This document shows, in pieces, positions 11,997 through 23,758 of a stretch of 64,000 nt of DNA. Numbering within the stretch: position 1 is the stretch's first letter; every line of letters begins with the position of its first letter. Both the position numbers and the translations under genes were made by a program. Below the pieces are notes generated by a model, which saw only the letters and a program-made list of their open reading frames with translations, searched no databases and was not told the origin of the DNA. This DNA is from Sparassis latifolia (lineage: Eukaryota > Basidiomycota > Agaricomycetes > Polyporales > Sparassidaceae): NCBI GenBank assembly GCA_018466975.1, contig CM031556.1, positions 992,001-1,056,000 on the forward strand, written 5' to 3'.

Positions 11997-12793
11997 GTGC
12001 AATATTGTCCAGGTTACGGCGTTTGGTGTTTGTTTAAACCGACCGTGTATGATACTGATTTTTTGTCTCTTTGCAATTATGTATATAACTTATCTGCTGC
12101 GAGTCATTCCGTTTGCAATCTATACCGTATCATGATAACACGTAAGTTCAGTAGATATTAAGGCAGTCTCGGCTATTGCCTACACGTGGGAGGGAATACT
12201 TGGCATGTGTCTCACGTTCCGGGATGTCTAAGTTGAGGACCCATAATCGCAACACTTAGCGACTGTCCAAAGAATCCGGTCTGTATGGTAACAGAACTTT
12301 CTTGGCTCAGAAACGGGCAGCGACTCGGATGCCGTTTTAGCTCGATTTCTAGTTAGCTGCCAGATATAGTTGGATCTGATCGATCGGTGGACCCGCTTAC
12401 TAGAGGTTGAAGGTGCGCGAAATTTGAGCAGAAACTTAATCCCCTAGTAGCCGTTGTAAATGCACCTAAATTATGTCTGCGTTATGGTTTCTCAATGGGT
12501 TCTCAACATGATAAATTATCGTCCTTCAAGAAGCTCTTCCATATATCCCTTAATGAAATCCCGGGCCGACGGAGCTTACGAGTTCTCTGTCTCGCCCTTG
12601 CGATTCTCCGACCTGCCAGACTGCCAGATCATTCTGGAACCCCTAGGCCTCGTAGGGCTATCGGCACCACCTATACTGGCGAGTGCGTTGCATCCTGAAT
12701 TGCGTATCGTTTTCTCCGCACCCTGGGCTTAACGCAAATGTCCCGCCAAGCTCGCCACATTGCTTTGTACCCCTGGGTGTTATGCAACAGCTT
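11997..12793. other. Intergenic between transporter copy 2 and the relic
   Basis: No intact gene. It may contain further decayed transporter sequence upstream of the recognisable relic, but I could not align it convincingly. Confidence 0.35.
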
Positions 12794-13124
12794 CCGTCTT
12801 ACATGTCCGTCCAGAAGTGTTGAACTTCGCTAATGTGAGCTTGTTCCGTCTAGCAAGCTGAGCTTTTTGCGCGGACGCACTGACGCGATCTTCCCTATCA
12901 GTTTTTGGGCGTCATTATGTGATGCAGAACGAGCTTCTCAGGACCCTCCATCATCCGGCTCATCCGAAGGTTGCAAGAGCCGCACAAGAACAACTACAGC
13001 TCGCCTTCGCAGCAAGTCTGAAGGTTGTCTAGCCCGGCCTTGGGCTTCTATTCAGTCTGTTCATAGAACATTTGCCCTTGCAGCCGGGTCTGGACAAGCA
13101 ATGGGGCCTCGAGCACAACAATAG
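12794..13124 (+). pseudogene. Decayed 3' end of a fourth DHA2 transporter
   Basis: The stretch matches the end of exon 9 and exon 10 of the neighbouring transporters at DNA level. It has the AACTTCGCTAATGTGAGC exon end, ATGCAGAACGAGCTTCTC, ATCATCCGGCTCATCCGAAG, CAAGAGCCGC, CTTCTATTCAGTCTGTTCAT and GGACAAGCAATGGGG in the same order. The reading frame is broken by small indels and stops (for example after the LQNEL region), so it cannot encode a transporter. No recognisable 5' exons remain. It shows that the array once had at least four members. Confidence 0.75.
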
Positions 13125-16100
13125 TGCACGGCCGCAGTCACAACCCGAATCTGACTCGGAGGGATGGGATTACTCCGCCTCTTTTTCCAGTCGCTGTTCC
13201 CCACACCTGATATCTTGTACACGGAACTTCTTGGTTCTCGTAAGCGAATTCACATGTCAGCTCCCTTATCTAGTGCTTATCTATGCCGTTCTGGCGAAGT
13301 TTTCATCCGTAACGTTCGAATGTTCATGCGTCATGCAGTAAAAGGACGTATTGTTTTCTTCGCTCCCTAGTACTCCTGGCGCCGTATTGCTATCGACGAT
13401 CTGTTTGGGTCGTTCATCCACTACTTGAACGCTCTTGTCTATCAAGTGTGGGCGCTGAGATTTGGAGGCGCTGATAAATTGGTGATCTGTTGCATGAGCC
13501 GCCAGAGCTCCAACCGCGATGCTTATATTTGGTTGGTATTGCGGCCGCTTTGTGATGCTTCCATCTTGTTCCTAATGTCGCCGTTTAGAACCTGATTGCG
13601 TTCAATCCTTCTGCGTCCGCGCTGCTGGCCATCGAAGATACTATCAAGGGTTGCAGGAGGTCATCTATCGTCGACCGTCGGAGATGGCATCAAGCCGCGT
13701 CGCTTCCCTTAAACGTTGACTTTTGGTACAATCGTTCTCGCCAGGTTGGATCATACATCGATGGCTAATCCAGCTACCTCCTTTGTCCCCCTGGCAGTGT
13801 TCGTCATGACTCATCCTTGTGCTTGCTCTGCAAGGCGCACCAGCATGCAGTTCCCCATCTCCAACACATCTGGTATGCCTGTATAAGGCTTTTGCGGCCT
13901 GTAGGTGATCTGAGAGTCGTCGGAAATGCACTGAACTGAAAGTATTCGGAAGGCAAGTTTTCGGCAAGCAAAATACAGAACTTTCAACGCGGTTGAGCGC
14001 GTATTTACTCCGGCGCCTCGACTTCTTTATTCACCGAATATCCTTACAGCCTCTAATTGATGCTGATCGCAGCTACTACCGGAGGTCAGGTTCGTACCAG
14101 AGCACGCCATTTAATCATTATAGTAGCGACTCACCTACTCACTCACCTACTCCTTCTGTCGATTAAATACAAGCAGCGTTCTGTTCTAGAGATCATGGAC
14201 AATATACTGAATGGCACGATACGCATGGAAGCTAGACCCCGCAGTGGCGCTGAGAGGCATCGATCCTCGTGTCTGCGTCGACACTGACGTCCGCGAGATC
14301 TGAATTCCTGGGGGCATATGTCAGTACGCAATTTGCGCACCAGTGGAAAGATAACGCATACCACTTGCATGTGCTCACAGCACGGCAACCCCTGATGCTA
14401 AGTTGTCGAAGTTAGAACAGCCGAGCAACAACAACTCGGGGTAGTTGGCACGCGAGAATAAATATAACGATGCCGAATGACGCCGTCGAAAAATAATTCT
14501 AAGCGATAGGCAAGCAGAGGAAGAGAACAGCGCAAAAGAAAATACTCCATTAGGTGAAACTCGCTCGTGTGGATCGCAAATAGGAATGTATCACCATGAT
14601 GAGGTCTTTGCGTCTGCATCGAGAGCACATTACTGGCGGTGACTACCAGTGCCCAATGTCCGCAGATTGCTGTGCAGCAGGAAATGATCCACAAAATAAT
14701 AATGTGGTGGATTAGCGACTTTAAATAAAGTATAAGTACGGTTGCCGACCGATCGACAAGAGGTTCATAACTGAAAAAAGTATTTGCTCGAGGTACCTAC
14801 CTGAAGAGATCCAAGATTGTCATCAGATGGCTCGAAATATCATATCTTCAGTACTGAGTGACGAGGGATAAGTTGCAACTTGAACGCGGTCAACAGCGCT
14901 CAAGCTGTTCAGCGGCAAGTGATCGGACTTTCTCAACCGGACGCCTTCCTCGTAACTCAACTTCGGGCGACTTTGGTTCCTGCAGACTATAGGCTCATGG
15001 GATTATAATTTCTGAGGCGCTCGGTATCGTGCTTCAACTTTTTAACGACGGACGGGGTTGCTCGGTACTGGACATACTCCACACTCTTCAACCTGTTGCT
15101 GGTGATGTGGCATTCTTTAATTCAGTCTCATATTCAGTCCACAGCACCGTTCCAGTCGTTTGTCGGTATACAATCGAGGGAGCCTTCACAGAGATCACCT
15201 AATACGTGATCGAAAAATTCGAAGTGGGACGCGCGACGGAGAGCGCGATGTTCGTTTGTCTATTCTCCGGGTTGCTGGAGTCTCGTGAACGTCAGTGAGC
15301 AGTTGCTACCAGTGGATATAGCAGAGTGCAGGTCGGTCACTGCATTCTTACTGTGGTCATCGGGCGTGGTCATCACACAGTCCATTTAGTCTCCCAAGGG
15401 CAGATGGTAGACACTCTGCTTCAACCTCGTACCTCGGATATCCGTGTCTGACAGTCCATTGAGTTTTTGGTCGAGGTCAGGCGAAGACTCCATTCTGCGC
15501 GTCTACCGATGACGCCCGCGGCTTCCACCCATGGACACGGCTCTCCAATTCTCCGAGGAGAGGTTAACTTCCGATACAAAGGACCACCGCGATGCATTTT
15601 GCCATCGTGAGAACTTGCGCACCCATTCTATGATGTTTGCGGTGCTTCCTGTGCGCTCGGATCTCGACGAATGGACATCGCACTCTTAGACCCATGGTGA
15701 CCAATACGCTCGTTACTTCCCGCCGTTCGAGCACAAAGCTTTAATCGGAGGTTGCATGAATAGCAGCATTCAAGAAGTCCGACTGGGGTGGTTGGTCTTA
15801 TAACTACGTGGTATGCTTACTCCATACCTTCCATGTTGCGCTCATGTCCGGCTCACTGATGCAAACTGCGTGTTTGTATTGACAGATTGATTAAGGTTGT
15901 TCGGTACTTGTCGTGATGTACAGCCTGCACCCGACCACTCGAACATGTATACCAGTCCCTTATTCGTTATAACAACACCGGGCCTTTCTCGCCATGCATC
16001 AGTGTCATTACGTTGCACACGTTCAAGCAGCATGACAGTAATTTTTTCGTCTAAAATGCTGCAGCGGCCTGTCCGAAGCAGACTCCGAGGTGCGTGTTTC

Positions 16101-16372
16101 CTCGGACGCATGTGTTAACCACTATTCTGTGGCTTATGACGTCTCCCGCTTCTTATCATGCTCTTTCAAAGAGACAGACATGATATTATGCAGCCAGGCC
16201 AACCTCGGATCAAGCGTTGGAGAGGTGGTGCTCGCCCCAACCATCCTTCTTTGTCCCTCTTCATCTGTTTCTGTGTCTGAGTCCTGCTTCATCCTTGTCC
16301 GCCGACCCGTGAGGATCAAAGTACGCGGTTGGAACGCTCAGATTATACAGCTCGCTGCAAGGCTTTCATACC
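13125..16372. other. Long gene-free stretch
   Basis: About 3.2 kb between the relic and transporter copy 3. I found no open frame with family signatures, no terminal repeats and no RNA gene. It may be old, eroded repeat DNA. Confidence 0.4.
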
Positions 16373-18542
16373 ATGACGGAACAGCAGGATATGCCCATTG
16401 TGACGATGAAATCACCGAATCCAGGCATCATGGAGAACTCGACTCCATTGGCTGAGATAGAACCAGCCCCCAAGGTCGATCCGTATAAACGCGACTTACA
16501 TTTCTGGATGGTCTTCCTCTGTATTAACACGTCCCAATTCCTCACGGCTCTAGAACTGGTAAGTTGGATATTCGAGCCACGTAGCTTGAAACTGATAGCT
16601 TACAGGCTTCGGTGACCACTGCTCTTCCGAGCATAGTTGATGCATTGCATGGTGAACAGTTCGTGTGGGTCGGATCAGCGTACACAATTTCCACGACAGC
16701 CTTCGTTCCTCTCAGTGGAAACCTTGCCCAGGTGCAAGAAACCAACACTGAATTACAGGTTGTCATACTAATAGAAGAAGATATTTGGCCGTAGGGCTAT
16801 TATGTTGGCCTCCGTTGCTTTCTTCGGTGTTGGCAGTGCACTCTGCGGCGCTGCACCCTCGATGAACTTCCTCATTGCTGGAAGAGGTATACATCCCATG
16901 CAATCCAGACCTTGAACGCTCGCTGATGCAAGTCGTTGTCATAGCCGTTCAAGGAGTTGGAGGTGGCGGAATTCAGTCGATGTGTCAGATCATCCTATCC
17001 GACCTCGTTCCTTTGAAAGATAGAGGGGTGTTCAACGGTTTCATTGCGATGTAAAAGAACTCTCATCTCTTCAGGCGATGTCTCATTCTCTTTCAGGAGT
17101 TTTGTCGTCGCAAGTGGCATTGGACCTGTAGTGGGCGGAGCATTTGCTCAGCACGGACAATGGAGGTGGTTGTTCTGTGCGTGATCACAGTTTTATCATT
17201 ATAATTATGGGTGCCAATTGCGAGCACAGATCTCAATCTTCCGATTTGCGGTGTAGTTGAACTTCTGGTTATTCTCTTCTTGAAACTTCGCACTCCTCCT
17301 GGCACATTCAAAGAGAAGCTGAGAATGATTGACTGGCTGTACGTTCATGTTCAGCACGTTGAGCGGTTCTTGATGGTGGATCTTCAGGGGCAATGCCATC
17401 GTAATTGGGGCAACGACATCCAGCATGATTGGGTTAACCTGGGGCGGGGTCCAGTACTCTTGGACGTCGGTGCATATTCTTTTGCCGTTGATTCTCGGTT
17501 TATGCGGTCTGGTGGGCTTCATGGTATTTGAAGCATACGTTCCGAAGAATCCGATCGTACGTTCTACGTTTGACCTGCCTTGTGGATCGGCTCCCGAACT
17601 GTTCTTCAGATTTCGTATACTCTCATGGCAAACCGGACTTCTACGAGTGGCTTTTTGCAGACAATGATACTCTTCACCGTCATCTTGTGTATGCTCTGTA
17701 TGTCCATCTTGATTCTCATGCGTTCACGACTCACAAAATCCCGTCTATCAGATTACATGCCAGTGTACTTCCAAGCGTGCAAGGATGCTTCGCCAATTGC
17801 CTCCGGTGTTGACGTGTTCGGCTTGGCCTTCAGTATTGCACCTATGGCTGTAATTTCCGGTCTGTCTATCGCGAGGTCCCACCACTATCGACCACAAATA
17901 TGGATATCCTGGGCGCTGGTCATCGTTGGCATGGGTCTCCTGAGTATAATACATGCCGACACGCCGCGCTCCCGGGTGATCGGTTTCGAGATCGTGGCGG
18001 GAATTGGAGTGGGCATGCTCACTGCAGCTGTTTTCTTCCCTGTCCTCGCCCCACTGCCAGTCCAGTACAACGCACAGGCTCTCTCTCTATACACGTTCTT
18101 CCGCAATTTCGCTAACGTGAGGATCCTTATCTCTATCTCTTTCTGTTGGTGCACTGGCATGACTTATGCGTTGTAGATCTTGGGTGTCACGATTGGAGGA
18201 ACGGTACTGCAGAACGAGCTAAAGAAAAAGCTTCCGCCTGCATTCACCCAGGAGTTTCCCGAGGGCTCAGCCATCGCGTACTCCATCATCCCGCTCATCC
18301 CGACGCTCCAGGAGCCGCTCAAGAGTGAAGTGCAGTTGGCGTTCGCAACGAGTCTGCGCGTCGTCTGGCAGGTCTTGATCGGCATTGCCGGGCTCGGGTT
18401 CCTCTTCAGTTTGTTCATGAAGCACTTGCCGCTGCATACGAGCGTAGATGAGACGTGGGCCCTTGAAGGTAGCGATGGTGCGGGGGACGAAACACATGAA
18501 CTCGAAGCCAATGCTAGCCACACCATGCAACCTGAGTCGTAA
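16373..18542 (+). CDS. DHA2-type major facilitator transporter, complete (copy 3)
   Basis: Predicted 14-helix drug:proton antiporter of the plasma membrane. Exons: 16373-16558, 16606-16731, 16781-16886, 16945-17050, 17097-17176, 17230-17338, 17388-17556, 17610-17697, 17752-18116, 18177-18542. Phases agree throughout and give 566 residues. Motifs are the same as in copy 2: GEQFVWVGSAYTIS, QGVGGGGIQSMCQ, VASGIGPVVGG, GLTWGGVQYSWTS, and the C-terminal LGVTIGGTVLQNELKKKLP. Exons 2-9 are identical in length to copy 2 (126, 106, 106, 80, 109, 169, 88 and 365 nt); only the first and last exons differ. It lies tail-to-tail with the TPR gene, which ends at 18800. Confidence 0.92.
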
Positions 18543-18799
18543 GCAGACATCACCGCGGCAGCCATTGTTGACTCTGGTCGCCAATCTAAAGGGGGTCTAG
18601 ATTCTTCTTGGATGCTATTATATGTATTCTCGTACCAGATGTATATCGGTATACTATTATCGGCGTATTCTATTAACAAGTCTGATCAGGGGGATCCGCG
18701 CAACGAACGCTGCGAGTATAGATCGTTGGAATAGATCGTCTTTCAAGTGTTTACCAGTCTCCGCACTCGAGGGATTACGCCTACAGCAGACCATACGAG

Positions 18800-21042
18800 C
18801 TACTTCTGCAGCTCTGGCATAACCTTGTCCTCCAGCGTAAACTTGCCATCGGCGAGTCCTTTCCGCATATCCTCTTCGCCCCACAAGACTTTCTGCAATA
18901 TCGAATCCCTTCCCTGGTGTGCGAGCGCAGAAAATTCCCAGATCTCCTTCATCTTCGGAATGGCGAGTCGTACGCGCTCCATTATAGGCAAGAGTATCTT
19001 GATGGGTGTGCCACAACTGTACAACGCATCGAGAGCGCAATTCAGGTACCCTGTGATGGTAGTGGACCAACCAGAAATATCAGAGTGGGTGGGCCAGTAC
19101 GAAAAGAATCCTGAACGCACAGACATGATTCTCGTCGTCTTCGGGGAAAATGGTTGCTGCCGTAAGATAAGCCTTGGACGCCTCCGCGAAGTGGATCATG
19201 ACGTCCCCCAAGCTAGTCACTCCAAGCTCTGCACACTGCTTTGCCATTTTGTTGTGATAGAATCCAATCATGCTAGATGGCCAGCACCCTGACTGTTAGC
19301 TCACTCCGAAATGGCAGATATTGAACACGTACGCGTATGCGTGCGCTCTGGGATAGATGTAGAATGAAGAAATGAAGCCTGGGTCGTATTCGACGGTAGG
19401 TATATTCGTCATTGCGATGTCAATTTCGCGAATGAGGTCTTGGGCCTCTTCAAAGAGGTCCTCCAAAGTATATTTGGAGTCAGGCCTGGGATTTTTTGAG
19501 CAAGCCTGGAAAACTAATGGGATCAGAGCCTGAAAGGAGGATGACTGTCACTTGAGACCGTACCTCCATCAGGCTCTCGAGACGTAATGAACGAACGCCG
19601 CGCACAAAAGTGCTCTCAAAGACAGAACCGCGATCGTCTTTTGGTACAGATTTCCATACACGTCTACCCCATTGAAGCACATCCAGGATCCAGTCATAAA
19701 ATTTTAAAGCATCATCCGATTTCTGTTGAATTTTGTCCGCTATGAGCGCTCGCATGATCCACGCTCTAGGGACCCATGTCAGCTTCCCTTTGGCACTGTC
19801 AGGCTACGTACCGAACTGTGGTCGATATTGCTGGACGAACATCATCCCAGCCCTTCTTGCGTTGCCGCCTCAGGGCCTCTGCGATGACCTGCGAACTGTC
19901 TCCGGTCCATGCTTGAAACCTCTGACAGTTCACCATCACTGCAGATACTCAGCCTATATCAGGAAATAATATGGAACAATGTACCCTGTATATTGTACAT
20001 TTCCAGCCAATTGTTATCTGCGATGTGGAAGGCACGGGAGTCCCTCATGATGCCATTGGTGAGAGCTTCGATAGCCTGGTTCCTGCGTGTAAGAAATGAT
20101 AACAAGAGATGGTGCAGGACTCACTCCAGGGGGGCCTGAGTACATTATTCCCGCGGGTGTAGGAGACTTTTTAATGGACTTCATCAACTCAACACCTTGA
20201 GCGAAATCCTGGAAGAAGGGCAAAGTCAGAAATAGATAGGTTGTGACTTCAAATTGCGCTACATCGTATGCTGCCGATATAACCCATGCCTAAGTGGAGA
20301 TTAAGTTAACGGTGAATACCGCTCGCGACAGGGTTGGATACAACTCACGCTACTCTGCACCATTGCATACCCGAGACTTCGTAGCTTGGGTAGCATAGCC
20401 TTCGCGCGAACCCACGGCGCCTCTTTCCCTCCTTCCTTCATAACGATCCCAACGGCTGGTGCATCGTGCTCTTGGGCTCTGATCTTCCTCAATTCCGCCT
20501 CGTACTGCTCCTTCTGCCTAGACTGGGCAGGGCTTAAGTTGGTTCTTGGGAGAGTAGATAATGCTTTGTTCCAACATTCGATACTCTCGATTATGGTGCC
20601 AAGAGCCTAGGTAGGGCCATAATGGCAAGAAATGAGATACACGTGTCTGCTTCGAAGAAAAAGCTTACAGCGCGAGCGGTGGCAAGTCGCGCCCACGCTT
20701 TGGCGTAGGTTGGATCAATCTCAGTGGCCTAACATCGACATATTGTGAGCAAAACGTTTCCACTACTGAGCGATTTAGTCGTGCTGTCACCTTCTGTGCA
20801 TCGACACTAGCATGGGGATAACTGGATAATGACATCAGCAAACACATAGACGCATATTGATTAAGGATGATTTACTCTTTTATTCCCAAAGCGCAAGCAG
20901 CACGGTTCGCGTACAAAACAGCATTGTCACTGTCGTACTCCAACGCCTTGCTATATTTTTCGGCAGCCGCATGGTATTCTTGCTTCACATATAGGGCATT
21001 GCCTTCCTCCTTGAGCTGTGCTGCTTTTTTCTTGTCAGTCAT
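18800..21042 (-). CDS. Tetratricopeptide-repeat protein of unknown function
   Basis: Eleven exons: 21042-20876, 20821-20791, 20728-20669, 20606-20349, 20289-20125, 20075-19985, 19938-19812, 19765-19564, 19529-19333, 19272-19121, 19050-18800. Phases agree and give 566 residues. The N-terminus is a TPR module: KEEGNALYVKQEYHAAAEKYSKAL followed by NAVLYANRAACALGIKDYPHASVDAQKATEIDPTYAKAWARL (two motifs, roughly residues 8-75). The rest is helical with no catalytic motif I recognise. Exon 2 is only 31 nt. TPR modules bind partner proteins; this layout resembles uncharacterised Agaricomycete TPR proteins. A start at 21114 would add 24 residues; 21042 (MTDKKK) is preferred because it directly precedes the repeat. 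Confidence 0.85.
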
Positions 21043-21489
21043 CACGAGAAAGATATAAGGATGACCGCGTCCGAAGGGATGCTCTCGACGACGAGAGGAA
21101 AGTGAAAGAAACAAAGAGGAAAGGATGTAAAGGCGCTCATCCCGAATCCCGAATAGGTAAACGCCGCCGCGTTAATTCATCCGTGACTAGGGACGGTCTT
21201 CTGAAACATCAGCCTCGCGAGGATGAACACGGAGACGGAGACGTTAGCTGACGTGGTGGCGGCGAGAAGACAACTAGATTGATTCAGAGAGCGTTCCGAA
21301 TCGGCATTTTCCGCCTGATTCCACCACTATTCCCTAGGCAACACAATCGCTATACTGACATGCGTCTTCTCTATTTGAATCGGTGTTTGAGAGAATCAGC
21401 GCGGAAAGTTTGTGAAAGTCGATCATTTCCATGAATAACTAACAGCTGCTTAGGCTGAAAGCTAAAAGTCTGATACTATTCTCTCAGAC
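21043..21489. other. Intergenic before the LTR element
   Basis: 5' flank of the TPR gene, then sequence up to the target-site duplication at 21490. No gene recognised. Confidence 0.4.
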
Positions 21490-21494
21490 AATCT

Positions 21495-21724
21495 TGTTGG
21501 AGGTGCGGATTAGCAATCCGGCATCTACGGAAAGGTCCGGGAAAGGTCCGGGAAAGGTCCGGGAAAGGTCCGTAGGGTTAGGATTAGTAAGGACAATGTC
21601 TCGAGAACAGTCTGGTAGTTTCTAGTCTTTTAGTTTACAGTATATAAGGAGCTCAACAGGCTTCTATGTAGTTAAGCCAATTTCTATTCTCTTCTACTCG
21701 TAGCCCGAGGCGCAGTTGCTTACA
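21495..21724 (+). repeat. 5' LTR
   Basis: 230 bp. It contains four tandem copies of an 11-bp unit (AAAGGTCCGGG) near 21540-21575 and a TATA box (TATATAAGG) at 21641, likely the element promoter. Confidence 0.93.
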
Positions 21725-21742
21725 GGTTATGAGCCCCGCGCT
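21725..21742 (+). other. Primer-binding site complementary to the initiator tRNA-Met anticodon arm
   Basis: GGTTATGAGCCCCGCGCT follows the 5' LTR directly. It does not start with TGG, so it does not pair with a mature tRNA 3' end. It is complementary to the CAU anticodon stem-loop of eukaryotic initiator tRNA-Met (core GGGCTCATAACC), as in Drosophila copia, which is primed by a 5' half of that tRNA. Confidence 0.65.
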
Positions 21743-21801
21743 CACACTAGTTCATATCTAATCTCTCCCTCATATCTTATCACTCGATCTTATCACGCGA
21801 G

Positions 21802-22584
21802 ATGGCATCGCTAAATCCCCATGTCAAGCTCCCGACCCTCACGGGAGATAATTACTATGACTGGAAATTTGCGGTTTCCATGGTCATGCGGCGCAACGCG
21901 TGCTGGGACGTTGTGAGTGGAAAGGTGTCGAAGCCTGCCGAAGACAAGTTGGGAGACTGGCCGAAGAAAGCGGAAGATGGACTCACACTGATCGGGCTCA
22001 CAGTCGATCCGAGCCAGTACGGCTACATTCGTGATTGCGCGGATGGACCGGCGGCATGGAAAGCATTGGCGGCGGTCTACGAGAAAAATAGCCGCGCGAA
22101 CCGAATCGCCCTCAAGCGTCAATTCTACAATTTCGTGCATGATCCCAAGTGTCCGATCCGGGATTACATCAGCGGCATTACCGATTTGGCAGCGAAGTTG
22201 AAGGGCATTGGAGTTGCGCTCGAAGACGAAGATGTTACTGATGTCCTTATATTCAATCTACATGAGGACTACTCTAATATCGCGGGCACACTCACAGCCA
22301 CCAAGGGTGATCTGAAGATAGCAGATGTGACAGGTGCTCTAGTCGACGAAGAAGGACGACGCGGAGGATTGCCTAAAGCGGACGATGAAAAAGAAGTCGA
22401 GAATATGGCATTATTCGCGCAGAAAGAACGTGACAATCGAAATCGTAACGTGGAATGTTACAATTGCGGAAAGCGTGGTCACATTGCTCGTGATTGTCGC
22501 TTACCGGGCAGGTACAACGAAAAGAATTCGGCAAAGGCCGAGAAGGCGTCGGTTGCCTTTGATTTGCGAGACGTTGCATTTTGA
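21802..22584 (+). CDS. Copia-type Gag polyprotein (stand-alone)
   Basis: A single uninterrupted frame of 260 residues. The N-terminus (LTGDNYYDWKFAVSMVM) is the Copia gag/UBN2-like start, and the central part (RANRIALKRQFYNF, followed by an ISGITDLAAKL segment) is the capsid-like region. Residues 219-232 are a CCHC zinc knuckle (CYNCGKRGHIARDC) that would bind RNA. In autonomous Copia elements this continues into protease and polymerase; here it stops at TGA 22582-22584, 46 residues after the start of the zinc knuckle region, with no pol behind it. The intact frame suggests that Gag itself is maintained for packaging. The start at 21802 follows an untranslated leader after the primer site. 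Confidence 0.92.
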   Translation: MASLNPHVKLPTLTGDNYYDWKFAVSMVMRRNACWDVVSGKVSKPAEDKLGDWPKKAEDGLTLIGLTVDPSQYGYIRDCADGPAAWKALAAVYEKNSRANRIALKRQFYNFVHDPKCPIRDYISGITDLAAKLKGIGVALEDEDVTDVLIFNLHEDYSNIAGTLTATKGDLKIADVTGALVDEEGRRGGLPKADDEKEVENMALFAQKERDNRNRNVECYNCGKRGHIARDCRLPGRYNEKNSAKAEKASVAFDLRDVAF

Positions 22585-22785
22585 AGGGTTAGGGTTACCG
22601 TGGGAATCAAGGGAGGTACCTTGGGAATGAAGCATTGGCTCTGCTGTTGTGGTCGAAGGATCTGGCGGGATGGTAGCAGGAGGCTCTCTTGTCACGAGCA
22701 TAGGGCTCCCACAGCATATAGCGAGGTACAGGATTTCCAAGTATGGATAGCCGATGAATTTTGGAGATGCCGAATTGAGGGGGTG

Positions 22786-23004
22786 TGTTGGAGGTGCGGA
22801 TTAGCAATCCGGCATCTACGGAAAGGTCCGGGAAAGGTCCGGGAAAGGTCCGTAGGGTTAGGATTAGTAAGGACAATGTCTCGAGAACAGTCTGGTAGTT
22901 TCTAGTCTTTTAGTTTACAGTATATAAGGAGCTCAACAGGCTTCTATGTAGTTAAGCCAATTTCTATTCTCTTCTACTCGTAGCCCGAGGCGCAGTTGCT
23001 TACA
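22786..23004 (+). repeat. 3' LTR
   Basis: 219 bp, the same as the 5' LTR except for three rather than four copies of the 11-bp unit. It is preceded by the purine tract ATTGAGGGGGTG. Confidence 0.93.
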
Positions 23005-23009
23005 AATCT

Positions 23010-23758
23010 ATTCGTAGGTCGAAAGGCATTCCTGTCGAGATTGATGGAACAGTTTCATGTAAATGACCAATACTTGTTTGTGGTTTGCTATTAATCGTCG
23101 AACGACTCGAAGTACAAGAGTTCCCTCTTTTGGCGTTACAATCACTGATCGCCACTTACCAGGTTCGACAAGGCATGGGGAGGCTACACAACACAATTAT
23201 AATGGTCGAAATCAATGCAATAGCGGCAATAGTATTCGAATTTCCACTCTGCTGACCTTCAAGTTGAGACTCGCTGGCACGTTGCCATCTTGGAGGACTG
23301 AATCAATGACCTCGAATGTGGTATCAGCCTCTAGACCTGCTGCTACCTATGATAAAGCTGGCAATCAACCAATCGGAGTGCAGACTCAAACTGACGTAGA
23401 CGTTCACCGCCCCTTCTTCTATGTATTGAATGCTTATTTAAGTTGTATCGTCTACAGATATGAACAATCGAGATGTCCGCTCTTTTTGACACCGTCGTTG
23501 TGAGCGCATATAGGTATGAGGCAGTTCAACTGAAGGGAATTGGCTCTATTCGTGAGTATGACTTGTACTCACATTCCTGTACGTTGTCTAACCACATTGT
23601 GCATCGTTGAAGGTCGTTCTAGTGAGCAGCAAGTTCCCAGGCGCCCATTACCAGTGGTCGGCCCGAAGGGCTTGTCGCGCGATTGGTATATTCTGGCGAT
23701 GACACCGCGTTTATAGCAGAAATGTAAAAGTGTGCTGTCGCTTGTTTGGAAATTGCAG
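23010..23758. other. Intergenic between the LTR element and the ammonium-transporter pseudogene
   Basis: No gene recognised. Missing 5' exons of the pseudogene would be expected here, but I could not find them. Confidence 0.35.

Larger units (their letters stand above)
21490..23009 (+). mobile_element. Gag-only LTR retrotransposon (TR-GAG type, Copia-like)
   Basis: The element is 21495-23004, flanked by the 5-bp duplication AATCT at 21490-21494 and 23005-23009. It has a 5' LTR (21495-21724, 230 bp) and a 3' LTR (22786-23004, 219 bp), both starting TGTTGG and ending TTACA. The LTRs appear identical apart from one extra 11-bp unit in the 5' copy, so insertion was recent. Between them lie a primer-binding site at 21725, one complete gag-like gene, about 200 bp without clear coding content, and a purine tract (GAGGGGG) before the 3' LTR. 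No protease, integrase or reverse transcriptase is present. It must borrow these from an autonomous Copia element. Confidence 0.93.

Noticed and set aside
22600..22905. Possible pol remnant after Gag
   Set aside because: The frame runs into the 3' LTR and shows no protease, integrase or polymerase motif.
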